Shown here one piece after another: positions 29,902-43,211 of a stretch of DNA of 64,000 bases. The DNA lies in NCBI GenBank assembly GCA_015143295.1, contig CM026551.1, forward strand, positions 47,790,034-47,854,033, read 5' to 3'. Source of the DNA: Tetracentron sinense (lineage: Eukaryota; Streptophyta; Magnoliopsida; Trochodendrales; Trochodendraceae). The translations under genes were made by a program, and so were the position numbers. The notes beneath the pieces were generated by a model that did not search any database, was not told the DNA's origin, and worked only from the letters and a program-made list of their open reading frames with translations. Numbering within the stretch: position 1 is the first letter of the stretch; each line of letters starts with the position of its first letter.

Positions 29902-31290
29902 TAAAGAATGTTTGTTCCTATAAGGGATTAATTTGGGTGCTCTAAGAGGTCCGGATACCCTCGTTCCAAAAATAAATAAATAAAATATATGGTTTTCAGG
30001 AGAACACGGTTGACACAACCTATTGCCACCCCTATGTTACATGCACTCTCTAAATTAAGGTTAACATTGCTCCCAGCGATACCGTTTTTGAACAATATTC
30101 GCTTTAGGAGAGTGTTAGCATTTAATTTTTTTCACAACAGATTTGTCCGAGTATTTCGACTTGTGGTGATAAATAGAGGGAGATATCAAAATATCAAAAG
30201 TTGTTTCAATTTCTCCCATGATATTTTGATACCTCCCTTCATTTATCACCATGTGTCCACTGCAGAGGCTATGCTCTGCTTGGGCATGCATCTGCCAGAG
30301 TAAATCCATATTCATTTTAGACTTGGGATCTTCTCCTGGCGAGGAGGCCACCAGTACCACCCACTTGGAAGGTGCCACCTATCTTCTACTTTTGCAAAGT
30401 CTATGTACACAAATCAATGCTTGGATTACCATGCATGATTTTGTGTGGCGCATTCCAAGTGGACGCTGGCCGTCTTCTTCCAAGCACCAACCGGAGAAGA
30501 TCTTCAGTCTTTTTTTATATGCACTCTTTCCAAATACTCTTTCCAAATATGATAATCAGATAAGATTCTTATATCAAGTCAGAAGTAACCTTAACATAAA
30601 GGGTCTTGTCCCTTTTTATCAGTTTTCCGTAGAATGCATGTACCCGAAGCCAAACTAGCATAATTTTAAACTCCACTACCAAAGAGCAAAGACCCCTTAA
30701 TTATAGACCTTTGAGCTATCATTAGGACCGTCAGTGGATTGGCCTTAGAATAAATATATATGTTTTTCAAGTGGTAATAAGTAAACCAGGTGGAGGAGGT
30801 TCCAACTTCCATGTCATGAAGGGAATTGAGAAATTTAGGTGGGTTTTCCACCAATAAACTGAAATTTAAAATTTTTAAAAATTTGGGCCCTCTTTTGCTC
30901 CATTTAAAAATGGGTATCAAAGAGAAATGGGCTTAGGATTTTAGTATCTAGGAAATGTTTTTAAATTCTGTGGAAACTTTATACTATGGATTCTTTAGTT
31001 CACTTGAGATATAAGAAATGGAGAATCATTAATGGGTGATCTGAAATAAAGGAGAAGGGCAAGTGGGTTTGACTCTCTTTGGCTTTGGAGCATTCATTGA
31101 TATCCCATTTTCAATGGATAATGCTTAGGAGACCCAGACAGTCCGCGCCCACCACATTAGCATTAACTAAGTCCTAAAACATAAGGGGATAATGCTGGGT
31201 TAATGCTGATTTGTCACTGATCTCATTGGTCTAGCCTTAGGTTTGTAAATAGATTTCATGGGTATGCCTATCACTATTCTTAGGGTTACT
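29902..31290. other. Intergenic DNA with one foldback
   Basis: A hairpin with 32-bp arms lies at 30163-30194 and 30220-30251 ('tggtgataaat' with 'atttatcacca'), probably a small MITE. Otherwise only short ORFs without recognisable domains. Confidence 0.5.
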
Positions 31291-31294
31291 ATAT

Positions 31295-31425
31295 GTAGAC
31301 CGCTCTAGATAAATACTTAGGTTAGTAATGGTGAGTGGACTCTAATAGTTATTTTTCTTTCCGGGACTCCATCCCAGGTCACTCTCATAAAAGGAACATT
31401 CCTTGCCATCTGAGCTGCAGGCGAC
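31295..31425 (-). mobile_element. tRNA-derived SINE-like element
   Basis: On the minus strand GCAGCTCAGATGGCAAGG resembles a pol III A box and GGGATGGAGTCCC resembles a B box, about 35 bp apart, followed by an unrelated tail ending in 'cactcaccattactaacc'. No target duplication was found. Confidence 0.45.
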
Positions 31426-31429
31426 AGGT

Positions 31430-32100
31430 TATAAAACGTCCCGACATGGGATTTGCAATACCCCATTAGTATCACGTCAAATTACTAGGGAGGCTCCATG
31501 AGAGCCATAAAATGGTGATTGACATAAATTTATTAAAGTAGGTCGTAGAATTTTAGTGTGGTCATTCACCTCCTACCATTATTCAAGGTGGTATAGTGTG
31601 GCTAGATCACTGTGATGTTGGAAGAACACCTAATGCCATACATGTGATTTGAAATGACTATCAATCATAATAACTGGAAAATGAATTCTAATATCACTAT
31701 TTTGAGTACGAGGACTTGTTTGTATGTACCAAAATCTTGTTGGTAGAAACCCCGCGGGTGTGCCCCTCATTTGAGGGTGGTTATGAGATCGAGCCATTAG
31801 AGGGAAACTCCTATCAGACTCATAGAACTTTCCTTCGCTGATGTAATATGTGGGCTCACTCAACCTTAGGTCAGTATGGTAGTCCAAATCAATGCTAACC
31901 AACTAAGTACTAGTAACCATGATTTATACCAAAAAATATAAAAATAAAAATAAAAATATAAATGAAAATGAAAAAGTCAGATGACAATTAGGAGGTTCAC
32001 TCTCCAGCTACTAATCCTAACTACCAATAGTAGATAACATGGAATTATCTATTTCCCTCTAGAGTGTTTGATAACAAGGTTAATAATGAATGACTCGACT
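31430..32100. other. Intergenic DNA, nothing recognised
   Basis: AT-rich single-copy-looking sequence. The longest ORF (about 90 codons, minus strand at 31630-31902) has no recognisable motif. Confidence 0.4.
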
Positions 32101-32104
32101 TACT

Positions 32105-33030
32105 ATTGGTTTTGCTTGAACATAATCAGGGCAGCACTTAAGCTAAGCTAGCATAGTGGCTTGACTCAGTTGAGTCAAGCTCAATCTGAGATTTCAGGCT
32201 TGGTCGTATTAAGCCAAGCTTTTATTTGAGCTAGAATGTATAAACAAGACAAGCTCAAGACAAATCATGTTTTATTCGGCTATGCTTGAAAGTTGATTCA
32301 TTTAAGGCTCAGTTCGGCTTTAGCTTGACTCGATTTATATATATATATATATATAGGCACACAATATTTTTTAGTAATATTATTTATATATCTGTAAATA
32401 ATATTTTTCTCTTTTTATATTATAAATTGCAATAATTTTTAATAAATAAGTTTAAAATAAGGATAACAAAGAAATTTAAGAAGTTAAAAACAGAAACTTT
32501 GACCAGACTCTCTATCCTTTGTAATGAATGGCTACTACCAAATCTTATTTATATGAATGAATTAGTTTTTTTTGTAATTTCTTCTATTATTATTTATTAA
32601 TAAACACTTTTATCAAACAATTTAAATACAAAGAGGAGCTCTGCTTCACCATGTTGAGCAGAGCTCCCTTTTACACACTATCACAATGCAATCTTGTAAT
32701 TATGTGTATTGCAAAATTACCCCTACAAGTTTTTAGTAATTACAAACATGCCATGGCCTTAATGTAAAAAGAGGAGCTCCGCTTCATCACCATGAAGCAG
32801 AGCTTCGGCTGAAAATTAATCTCTTTATAAAAATCAGTAAAAGTACATAAAATAATTCCACAAATCAAGCTTGAGCCAACCCAAGCTCGACTTGGTTTGA
32901 ATAAAGTTCAAGCTCGAATTGAACTTGAGCTCAATCAACTCAAGCCTAAATATTCGAACTCGAATCAAGCTCAAGCTAAGCTCGAGTATGTTCAGGCCAA
33001 GCTTAAACATGGCCAAGCTCAGCTCGAATA
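32105..33030. repeat. AAGCTCGA-rich foldback repeat with nested insertion
   Basis: Two arms rich in 'aagctcgagct/ttgagctcaa' motifs lie at about 32110-32340 and 32870-33030 in opposite orientation, as in a long foldback element. Between them lie a (TA)n tract (32337-32354) and a second small inverted pair, 'gaggagctctgcttca' / 'tgagcagagctccc', repeated near 32770-32810. Non-coding. Confidence 0.5.
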
Positions 33031-33354
33031 CTCCCCTAAACATAATGTTTAAATCATGGCCATTGATTTCTTGGTGGATAGAAGGAGGCATCCAAGTCTC
33101 AATGAGATTCATTCATGTATATTGACTTAAAGAGTTTTTTCTTTTTGGTTAAGACTTAAAAAAGGGTTAAGATAAGCATGGAATGCATTAAGTCAAGAAC
33201 TATTATATAAAAACCTGTGACATGAATCCTGAATTGTTTTGATGGCCGAGTGAGTCTCCTCTCATTCGATGAAACTATAGCATTGACAAACATATGTTGA
33301 GAGAACTTATCATGCCCCAATGGATTCGACTATCAAAACATTTTGTTTAAATAT

Positions 33355-33530
33355 AGGGAAAGTGATTTAAAACTCGTAACAGACGAGAGCTGAACATTGT
33401 GTTCAGCATTAAGTGGGGCCTATCATTTAAAGCATGTGCGCTAAGGTGCCATTGGATTTTCAATCCAATGGTCTAGATCTTGATAGTAGACTACTTCAAA
33501 GAGAGAGAGAGTGTTTTAAATCATTTCCCT
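33355..33530. mobile_element. Foldback MITE, 176 bp
   Basis: Terminal inverted repeat: agggaaagtgatttaaaac at the left and gttttaaatcatttccct at the right. AT-rich flanks; the target duplication is unclear. An inner pair 'ccattggattt' / 'aatccaatgg' is present. Confidence 0.65.
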
Positions 33531-34171
33531 TAAATATAATGTTCGCACTAAAAACTATGCACTTTCAAATTGCATTTGCATGATTGAGTTACTTGTAAGT
33601 TAAAAGTATATTATATGTTATTATTTATTTATATGGTGAATGTGGTACTTGTTTTAACATCAATTCCACATTCAATTCTCACAATCAATTTTTTTTAAAA
33701 AAAATGTATTTACTTATACAAATATCTTGGGAAGGAAATAATTAAACAACCTAATTACACTAGGCATGCAAAAATAAGTAAATAAATATACCAATATTCA
33801 TTTTGGTATGAATTACATCAATATCTCATAAGGTAATACCTCTCAAGCCGGATACTCTTGGTTGATTACAACTTCTCTCAGTTTTAGGAGGATATTGGTT
33901 TTGAAAGTTAAGTACATCTCAAGGTTCAAAATCTTAATGAAATTTTGCGAAATTTCAGTTTTGTTCACGCCCTATGAAATCGAAATCCCACATTTCATTT
34001 TTTGAATGAAATTTTGGGATTTCTGACGAAAATTATTTTTAAATACTTTTAAAATTATTTTCTAAATAGTTTTTTTTTAATATTTCAAAATGTTTAAAAT
34101 TTAAAAAATATCAATTTTTTTTTAAAAAATAAATAATAATATTTATTTAAATATATTAAATTTTAATAAAA

Positions 34172-34345
34172 TATCTTTTCTTTTTTTTTGGAATTCGGGG
34201 TGTCCCCAACCCTTTGGGTCAGGACTAAGCCCTGAGGGTGCGACGTGAGCCTGCAACTCGCCACACCAGGTCAGTATGGGTAAACCCGTGCGGGGCTGGC
34301 CCCAAAGGGGAAGTGAGAAATGAAACCCATATCATTTTGCTTTCT
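34172..34345 (-). mobile_element. A-tailed SINE-like repeat (family S2), copy 1
   Basis: A T-rich run at the left is followed by about 150 bp containing 'aaccctttgggtcagga', 'gggtgcga', 'cctgcaac', 'gccacac' and 'ggggctggccccaa'. The same order occurs at 48438-48605. Read on the minus strand it ends in poly-A, as retroposons do. The ORF here is incidental. Confidence 0.5.
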
Positions 34346-34349
34346 AATA

Positions 34350-35460
34350 CATAGTATACACAATTATCCATCGGATTAATAATCTGAATGTTGGGCTGTT
34401 TGGACAATCCTAATGAAATGATCAGGGCATTTTTATGACCGAATTGGCAAATGAGGATTGAGGAATAATATTAGTTAGGATTTTATTTATAGCTTTCGTA
34501 AAAATGCCCATACCATATTTAGCTACAATGATCAAAAGATTAAGCTCGAGCATAAGCACGTGCTAGTATCTTAGTAGAGATCATGGACCTTAGATTATTT
34601 TATAAAATCATTATAATAATGGTATTAGAGATGATTATCATTATTATTAAATTAATGATGCATGAGGGTTAGATAATGGGCCGAGTATGGGCTGACAGTT
34701 AAATAATTAAAAAAATATATATTTATTTTAAAAAGGCTTGTAAAGTGAGGAATTCTCCTAGTGCAAGCATCCAAGAAAAGAGCATCTCAGAAGAGTGTTA
34801 AGGGGACACAAAGAAACCAACATCAAATTCTGGAATATTTTTCATGCTTGCACTGGCACACCCTCAAGTGTCATTCCAGCTAAATCACTCAACACTTTGA
34901 TGAATTTTTTTAAAATAAAAATACTAGCCGTTTGAATGGATCATAACTATGACACATTTCTAGGGTTCAGATGATTACAACCCTTTGATCTGTCATTTTT
35001 TTTTGGATTTTCTAGAAAATTATTTCAAATAGTCCAATAAAATAAAATAAAAAAGCATTAGGTTTTGGGCTATAACATTTTGAATAAAATCACTAGAAGG
35101 CTGCGGACCATTTTGCATGTGCACCAGTGTACGGATGCAGCGGTGTCAATGGGTCGGACTGTCCAACCTGTCCCGTTTATATATAGTTGGGCAGGCTTGG
35201 GCTTAGAGGCTTAGGCCTAGGGCTATTAGACTATATCTCTAACCCGGTTGATCTGGCTGGCCAAACCTGATAAGGCCCCCTTATTCTCCCCTTGGTAGGC
35301 CCAGCTTGGTCCGATTGATAAGCGGCCCAATCCGTTGATTAATCCAACTAAACGGGACAACCCGAACCCGGCCTATTGACACCCTAACAGACTCACATTT
35401 CCAAACTATCACACCTTTTGATAATAAAACAAAAGTATTGCGTCAACCCCTAAACATCTC
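34350..35460. other. Intergenic DNA, nothing recognised
   Basis: AT-rich sequence with a GC-richer patch at 35100-35390. No gene, RNA or clear repeat is supported. Confidence 0.4.
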
Positions 35461-35463
35461 CTA

Positions 35464-35762
35464 GAGGGCTTTGGATTGTATCTGGCCGAAGCCAGAAAGG
35501 GCTTGTCTCGGGGTTCCATAGAATTGGGGATAAGTGGTGGAGAAGTCAAAATCATGGGGCTCATGATTTTGACTTCCCCACACATAATAAGACATGTGGC
35601 CATAAGTGTGTGAGAATAAGGGGGAGAGATATCAAATGGGGAGAAGTCAAAATCATGGGGAGAAAATAAAATGACTTCTCCCTATTTTTACGCCAATTGT
35701 CGCACAATGTATGGAACCCCGAGAGGGGTTTTGGGCTTCGCCAGAGGCAATCCAAGGCCCTC
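35464..35762. mobile_element. Foldback MITE, 299 bp
   Basis: Inverted ends of about 50 bp: 'gagggctttggattg' at the left against 'caatccaaggccctc' at the right, then 'ggggttccat' against 'atggaacccc'. Two inner inverted copies of 'gaagtcaaaatcatg' are present. A related inner segment occurs near 38495-38565. Confidence 0.7.
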
Positions 35763-35858
35763 ATAAAGGGGTATGTTAAATCACTTTTTGGTAGTGCCTA
35801 CATATAAAAATGGTTTGACATTTCTTTCATGGTACAATTAATAGTTGACATGTTATTT

Positions 35859-35999
35859 GTTTTTTTGGCACAGTCTAGGGTTAGGGGTTAGTATATGCTC
35901 AATTCAAAATGTGGAGAACTCACAACGCCCACCTTGCTTGTAGGACTCGATCCCGGATTCACCCTTATAAGAAGGGGACACACTACCACTAGGCTATTC
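35859..35999 (-). mobile_element. tRNA-derived SINE (family S1), copy 1
   Basis: On the minus strand the head TAGCCTAGTGGTAGTGTG matches a pol III A box and GGGATCGAGTCC a B box. It then reads GGTGGGCGTTGTGA and ends in an A-rich tail (T run at 35859-35867). The same body occurs on the plus strand at 56471-56608. Confidence 0.7.
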
Positions 36000-37400
36000 C
36001 CATGGTCATGGTGTGTAAGAGTTGACATATTTGATGCTAACATTTTCTTTAAACAAATGGACCTTGTATGGGGTCTCACAAGTAGGTTGCCAAATAAAAA
36101 AAATGTTTTATTATCAAAAGATGAGAGTGTATGGAAAAATTTTAAATTGTGAGAGTGGGAATGTTAAAATAAGGGTAATGCTAGGTGCATTTTCCTTTTT
36201 CATCCACTTTATCATTTTAGAACTTTTATATTCAGAAGACAAAAAAAAGGAAGTGATAAACCCCAAAATAAATTATCATAATTTTTTGTCTTCTTGATGC
36301 AAAAAGGAAAATCGACCTAGCATTGTCCTAAAATCAAAGGTGATGCAATGAGGATAATAGCATTTGCTAACTCCACGCCAGAGTTAATGTATTCAAACAT
36401 AAAAAAAAATAAGATTTGACGGTAGCCTTTCAATCTAAAGAATACATAGTAAGGATCAAGGTTTTTGCTTTTAACTTAACTTTCTTTTATTATTATTACC
36501 TCTTAAATTTATTTATTGTAAGTTCAAAATATTATAAGTTATAATAAAGAAAGCTAATGTATTATTATGCATTAATGTAAACATACTAAAAACTATTATA
36601 TATATATATATATAGTATTTAAGTTGAGCCGAGATCAATCCAAAAGGAGCCCTATCTATGTCATCATTGTCATCATAAAGAAGGCTAAATAGGAGTGAGA
36701 GAATTTGAGTAAAGAAAATAAGGTCTAAAAGTAAAACAGTGAGATTTAAATACTAAAACAGAAAAATAAAGGGAAAATTATCTAAATTGTCCTACACTTT
36801 TATTCTTGTTAAAATTCCAAATTTAGTCCTCATTCAAAAAAAAAAACAAAAACAATTTACTTATTTAGTATTTTATCTATTGAATTCTCACATATAGCTT
36901 ATTTTAGAGTTTGAAAATACCCACTAAAGCATTGTAATCTCTTTTTGGTTCTCTTATAACAAATGACAATTTTAGTTACAAGGTTTTCTACTAGCCATAG
37001 GACTCGTCGCTTAATCTAAGTGTCAGGCTTTCAAATTCTCTAGATTGGCTATGCATCAAAAATGTTATTAGATATTTAGTTTGTTATCAATAAAAATGTA
37101 TTAAAAATAAATACATGATTTATTTTTCTTGAATGAATCTCATGATCTTCTTCTTCATTTCTTAGTTCTTACTCTTGTTTATCATATTGTCGATCCATTT
37201 ATAATACTAATTATCAAATGAAGTTAGGTATGCTCAAAAAATCATTTGGCCAGAATAATTTAAACATTTGTCTGAACCTAGCTGCCTATATTGAAAATTA
37301 GGTTTATTCTATTATTTGGTGGATCACTTTTTTTTTGGCATAATCCTTTACGTGCTGTTAGTATCAATCACCGGTTACTCATTAGTGGTGGGGGAGTGAC
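36000..37400. other. Intergenic AT-rich DNA
   Basis: Contains a (TA)n tract at about 36598-36613. No recognisable gene; short ORFs only. Confidence 0.4.
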
Positions 37401-37404
37401 TTTG

Positions 37405-37845
37405 CAAGTATAGGTGGCAACGGATACATATATTATCTGAATTCGTTTACTAGATAATTATCCAAATAGGTATCCAACAGAGTGAATTCAAATAATGATT
37501 TTACTGTTAATTTATAATTGGTTACATATACAAATATTGATATATTCAATTTGATAAATATCCAATCAATTATATAATCTATTATTTTATATAATTAATA
37601 TATTATAAGCTTATAAAACTAAAATAACCATATAAATATATATTTTTATATAATTTAAGGCATTAAATACTTTTTAATATTAATGAATATAACATATATA
37701 TTTTTATTTTAAAAAAACATTTATATTTTAAATATTTTTTGTTCTTTTAATTAGATAATTCAAATATTATCTAAATTCGAATATTTTAATCGAAATCAGA
37801 TACAAATACCCTATTTCATTATTCGTCGGATATTTAACAAGTATG
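37405..37845. repeat. AT-rich dispersed repeat (family R1), copy 2
   Basis: It repeats the order of phrases seen at 3045-3575 ('caacggatac', 'agataattatcc', 'gaattcaaata', 'attttaatcgaaatc', 'ggatattta'). Heavily diverged and non-coding. Confidence 0.55.
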
Positions 37846-38029
37846 GTCCTCTATATGCTAAATTTACTCCATTGACGGCTTACTTACAAGATATCATTCA
37901 TTGAGATTAGATCACCTCTCTAAGAGAGGCTGGACCATACCTTTGGAACAAGCAGTAAAATTCCTTTTATACAAGGAAAGATTAAAAAAATAAATAAATC
38001 ATATTTTAAGATTGGATAAAGCTTCTGAA

Positions 38030-38164
38030 ACCCCTTAGGCCAAGACCACCGAGACCTTGCTTTAAGAGCACGAGATTTCAGGTGGGGCCTACTATGTGAA
38101 ATGGCCCCACCTCAAATCCCATGCTCTTAGAGCACGGTCTCGGTGGTCTTGGCCATTAGGGGGT
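38030..38164. mobile_element. Near-perfect foldback MITE, 135 bp
   Basis: 'ggccaagaccaccgagacc' at the left pairs with 'ggtctcggtggtcttggcc' at the right. Inner arms 'aggtggggcc' / 'ggccccacct' and 'agagcacgag' / 'atgctct' continue the stem to a short loop around 38090. RNA from it could form a long hairpin. Confidence 0.75.
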
Positions 38165-38319
38165 CACAATAGCAAAGGTTAGAGCTTAACGAGTGGGGAA
38201 TGCAAGCTCAACTCTACCATTTAGGGTTAATATATAAAGGGTTTATTTGTGCCATTGTGTGCCCACTTTAATGTGGGCCTCACCACAAATCTTTTTCTTT
38301 ATTACCCATTGGGGGCGAG

Positions 38320-38900
38320 TGTATAGGGGGAGAGTGTGACTAATAAAATTGTCAGGTAGTAAGGTAATCTTTTGCCACGTGACCCAAGAAAGACTTCCGT
38401 CCATAGAATTATTATGGCAAAAGATTATCTCTGGTGGATGCCCGAGCCAAGCCTTGGAGCATCCGCAAATGATTAGACACCTCACAATAATTTGGGGACA
38501 GAAATCATTTCATTTTCTCCCTATGATTTTGGTTTCTCCCACTTGATATCTCTCCCATTTAAAACGCCACATTTCCTATCATTTGTAGATGCCTAAGCGC
38601 TTGGCCCGACATCTACCATAACTAATCTTTTCCCTAGAATTATATAACTCCATTTAGATATGTGGCAATTGAATTCAATAAAGAAAAATAATCATCTCCT
38701 AGGTCATCGGGGTGCGTCTCGGTTCCCCGTTTAATATGGTGTGTCCCTCTTTTGACTCCATCTAACTGTGGTTAAGATTTATTAACCCTTAGAGTTCATC
38801 CAGTTAACTTTGGTTTTTAGAAAAATAAAATAAACAAAATTTTAACACATGAGTTAAAAAAAACTTAACTAGAGTTCATGTAGTTGAGTTGGCTTTGTGA
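38320..38900. repeat. Cluster of MITE fragments
   Basis: The inverted pair 'gtaatcttttgcca' / 'tggcaaaagattat' lies at 38365-38430. A relic of the 35464-35762 element is near 38495-38565. A half-copy of MITE M1 is at about 38710-38890 ('taactgtggttaag ... attaaccctta'). Confidence 0.5.
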
Positions 38901-41900
38901 GAGCGAGGAGCAATAGTCCACTCCTCGCCAGTGGAGCGAATTATTGCTTCTCAAGAAAATTCAGATGCATTGTATATGTGGCACATGTTGAATGAAAGAG
39001 GAAAAAAAATTAAAATTAAAATTTTTAAATTTTGTTTCTCATCCTATTCACATGTGTCACATATGCAACTGAATTCTCTTAATTCAATTATAATGGCAGG
39101 GATGCAGTCATATCACACTTCTAGTTTGCTGATGAAGTACTGAAACATTCCTGTACCAATTAATACTGCACCTTTTTTTTTTCGATAATCTAAGGAGTTA
39201 ATACTACACCTGGATAGAAAAAGAAAGGAGAGAAGGTGAGATTCGTGACTAGGAAAAAGTTGGGTTCATTTATCTAACAAGGACTACTCGTATGAGGTAG
39301 GAAGGGGTCCCACGTGCCACTTTCATGGTGCACGTGCAAGGGTTTTAGGACCTGCCATGCCATAGATCTGCAAAGTAGGTGCAAATCAGAAACCCTAACC
39401 GTTTGATCTATCATATCCTTAGATGATCATCATTATCCAATGACTTTGGTATATTTGGGGTTGTTAGTGCGAATATTGATGTATTTTATGTAAGATTCTT
39501 ATGAAAAATATGTGGGTGAAATTTTCCAAATTTTTTGAAAGATCTGACGGTGAGGATCATCCGATCATCAACTCTTAGACTAAGAGATCTATGAAGTGGG
39601 ACCATTAGGGGAGTTTTTTTTTTTTTGCTGAGGGGTATCATTTAACTATGGTTAGTGGTTTGCTTGAGAGATTGGAGCTCTTGTGGATCATTGTGGGGAT
39701 TGGATCCCAGACCTCCCTCAACAGATAGGCCACACCCCACCGTGCAAGAGGCGGGGGTGTTCTTTTTTTTTTTTCTTTAAAAAAAAAAAGAAAAAAGAAA
39801 AGAAAAGAGTGTGGGTGTTCATTAGGGGAGTTTATACCTTTTAGTTGGTGGAATTCCTCCAATCTTGATTGGATGATTTAAGCGTATTGGGCAATCTAAT
39901 ATCTATGACTCGGGATCACCTCTAATGGTAACTGGCGGGGAGCCCCAAGGCATTAACTCTTTTGTTTTTTTTGGTGATACACAGGCATTAACTCAAGAAC
40001 CACTACCTATGCTCTTGTATTTTCCGCCAAAACGAAGCCCTTAAAAAATAAAATAAAATAAAATAATAAAAAAAAAAAAACTTGCACAAATGAAAAGGGT
40101 ACATGTGGGATCTCAGTTAATAATGGAGCTTCCGACTAGAGATGATCCCAAGTTATCTAACATCTTTCACACTTTGAGAGGATGAAATAACGTTCACAAA
40201 TTAAAAAAAAAAATGAGATAGGCATACTGGGACATGGACGAATGAGGTCCAGCCTTATCTTAACAAATGAGATACGGTAACTATTTTCCTAAAAAATAAA
40301 CAAAAATTCAATGCAAGAGATGGTTGCAAAGTAGTAAAAATCAGGGCCGCCCAAGCCATTTGGAGGCCTAAAACGAAAATTATAAATAAGGTTTTTTTTA
40401 AATTTTTTATAATATTATTAAAAAAATTAACTATAAATGGGGATCTTTTTAATATTTTAAATAGGTCTTTTATTTTTTTAATATTCTAAATGAGGCCTTT
40501 TTAATATTATCTTTTTAAATGAGGCCTAAAGCAAAGGCTTTGATGGCCTAATGGATGGGCCGGCCGCGGTAAAAATCCTAATCTTAACTTGTTTTATGGG
40601 TATCACATCGGTATTTTCTAAATTTGGACATGACTTTGATGCGTAAGAACAAGAATGGTGTTTTTAGGCTGAGGACTAGAATTAAGGTTCAAACCCTGAA
40701 CCTAATCTTAAAAATATTATTCATGATTATGATGTGTCAGCATTAATTCCTTAAGATCCATTCTCCACACCTTATGTATTAGAAAATATTAATGCATCAC
40801 CCCAAAATGCAAGCTCCGGATAGGGTTTACTTCTAAGGCCACCTTACAGCAAATCTTTGTTCTAGAAAAGGGTTTGTTTCAAACATACTTTAATCAAAAG
40901 CTATGCTTCTAATCAAAGTCTCCATCCCTCTTCAAGGGAGGCTTTATCTCCTTCCAAGTTAAAATGATATCCAACAAAGGCACATCCCTCTCTCCTCCTC
41001 ACCCCTCCCTCTCTCTCTCTCTCTCTAACTTCTTACTTGACACAACTCTGTAAGTTTAGTAGTTTAAGCTTACCTATTTCGGTTTGTCAAAGTTCATTGA
41101 CAAAAATACCCTTAAGAGCCGTTACATCAACATTTAAAATTTCCTATTCTAGTTAAAAGATGCCTCTTGAGACTTGTCCACAAAGATAAAAATGTAGAAA
41201 AGATTCAATAACAGGCTTAGTAAGAACAATTATTTACTACTTGCTAGAAAAGAGAAGAAATTATGCAAGAAAGCATCTTACACTGTAAGAGGCAACATGA
41301 GGCAACATTTCCATGTGGGGGTGATTAGGAAGACACATCACACATCTAATGCACAAAAATGAGGGTTTACACTTCATGCTATAGGTCCCACCATTCAGAC
41401 CTACACGATCGATCCGTTGATTCGATCGATCTCATTTATCACATTCTTTTTTAGGGTTAGAAAATATGGCAAATAGACGGGTTATCATTATTAGATCGGA
41501 TCGATTTTAATCCTGCTTTATCATATGGGTTAATCAAAATCATTAACATAATCCGAATGAGAAATTTAGGAGCTTAATTGGTCAATCAGTTATCAACTTC
41601 ATCGATTCCTAATATTTGATTTCGATCCTTACTAATTGAAAAAAAATATTCATTTCGATCCCTAATATTTGATTCGATCGTTGTTTGGAGATGGACGAGA
41701 TAATAGAGGTGGTCCATTAATTGGATGGTCAAGATTAAGAGAGTGTTTTATCATGTGGATTATAAGGTGCAAGGCACATTAATGATATTTTATTACTATA
41801 TAAGAAAAATTTGGAAGTCTTCAAAGCCAAGGGTAGTTTGGTAAATGGACCAAACCAGCAAGCAAACTAGATTTGGAGTTCCCACTTCCCTCCCTCCTAT

Positions 41901-41990
41901 GGTGTTGACCTCTATCTCCTCTTTCTCTCTCATCTCATCTCTTTCTTTTCTTTTCTTTCACTTTTATTTTTGGGTTTTTTTTATTTTCTC
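38901..41990. other. Intergenic DNA upstream of the kinase gene
   Basis: Many A/T homopolymers. A possible SINE fragment lies at 39650-39800, with a B-box-like ggatccaatcc on the minus strand and an A-rich tail. A (CT)n tract lies at 41008-41026. No gene is supported. Confidence 0.45.
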
Positions 41991-41997
41991 CACCAGC

Positions 41998-42004
41998 TAT
42001 AAAT
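41998..42004 (+). promoter_or_regulatory. TATA box and pyrimidine-rich start of the kinase gene
   Basis: tataaat is followed about 35 bp later by a (CT)n Y-patch at 42038-42060, the usual layout of plant core promoters. Transcription probably begins near 42030. The leader is about 470 nt before a 5'UTR intron. Confidence 0.65.
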
Positions 42005-42503
42005 GCAGGCTCTGTTCACCACATTTGCTTTTCCTTTACTCTCTCTCTCTCTCTCTCTCTGTTTTCCTCCATTGCAAACCAAGCTTTCTTTCTAGCCTTA
42101 CAGAGGTCCCTCTCTCGTTCACAAGCACAGAACCTCACCAACCATTTCACCAAACTCTGCTTTTCTGGCACTTCTAAAATTACTCAAAGAAAAAAAAAGG
42201 TTTTTTTTTCATTTCTCTACATTTTATGTTCAAAGATTGGATTTTTGTCTGGCCTTCTTGTGCATTTTTTTTTTTTTCTTTTCTGAATTCTGTTTGGTCC
42301 ACATCTTGCCAGAACCCCTACTTCTGAACTACTCTTCTGCAACTGCTATTTTTGGGCTTCTGGGTTTTGGTGGATTGTGATATTTCTGGTTGGCATTGGT
42401 CTATCTATGCTCATTGAGGCTCTATTTCTTCAAAAGGAGGCCCTTATCTTCCTACTGTGGGTACTTGGAGAAGAAGATCAAGGGGGCTAGATCACCGCAA
42501 AAG

Positions 42504-43136
42504 GTATGTTTTCTTTGGAATATTTTTTGGTGGATTAACATTTCCCTGTTTGATATGTGATGCTGCACAAGATTTTTATCCTTGGTTTTGTGGCATAGAT
42601 GTGATTTGGAGGGTAGGAGGAAGGTTATGTGCTTGGTTGTTCATTGATCATTGAAATGAAGGTTATATGTTTGTTTTTTCACTGATCATTGAACATTGTA
42701 AGTGAATTTTGTTGGTATGGCTTAGATGGAAATGGGTTTCCCTTGATTTGTGAAATATGTGAAAACCCAACAAGGATTCTTTTTCTTGTATCATTGTTTT
42801 TTCATGGAACTTTCAGCATAATGTTTTTGAACTTCTGGAAGGGAAGTATCAGATGCTCTTTTCTTTTGTTTAAGACAAAAATGATCTTTTATCAAATGGG
42901 TATTATTATTTTTTTTTTTTTGGGACCTGGGAGTTGTAGCAGGATTATGATGCTTGAAAAAAAATTGTAACTTGGGTTACTGATATATAGCTTGTGTTGC
43001 AAAGAATTTTAACATAGAAATTGAGTTAGTTTAGATTGTAACTTTATCAGAAAGTTCAGATATTTTTTTGGAATTTTAGCATTAACAGATAACTCAATAT
43101 TTTGTTCCCAGGTAGGGATGGATTGATTTTTTGCAG
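42504..43136 (+). other. 5'UTR intron of the kinase gene
   Basis: Donor aag|gtatgt at 42503/42504. Acceptor is either ttttttgcag at 43136 or ttgttcccag at 43111. The interior is T-rich, like an intron, with no coding potential. Confidence 0.6.
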
Positions 43137-43211
43137 TCCATGAGATTAAGTGGACAGATCCCAGTAACTATTAATAGGCACATCACTCTTTTTATATCCG
43201 TAGCGTCCGCA

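Noticed and set aside
30115..30378. 87-codon minus-strand ORF
   Set aside because: It runs through the foldback at 30163-30251 and has no domain, so it is probably chance.
35895..35999. A genuine tRNA gene at the A/B-box sequence
   Set aside because: The cloverleaf acceptor stem and 3' half are absent, and the sequence continues into a repeated body with an A-rich tail, so it is a SINE head. The same holds at 48220 and 56471.
36473..36476. CRISPR array among the tandem repeats
   Set aside because: This is nuclear plant DNA. No repeat-spacer periodicity with constant repeats was seen anywhere; the tandem arrays are continuous units.
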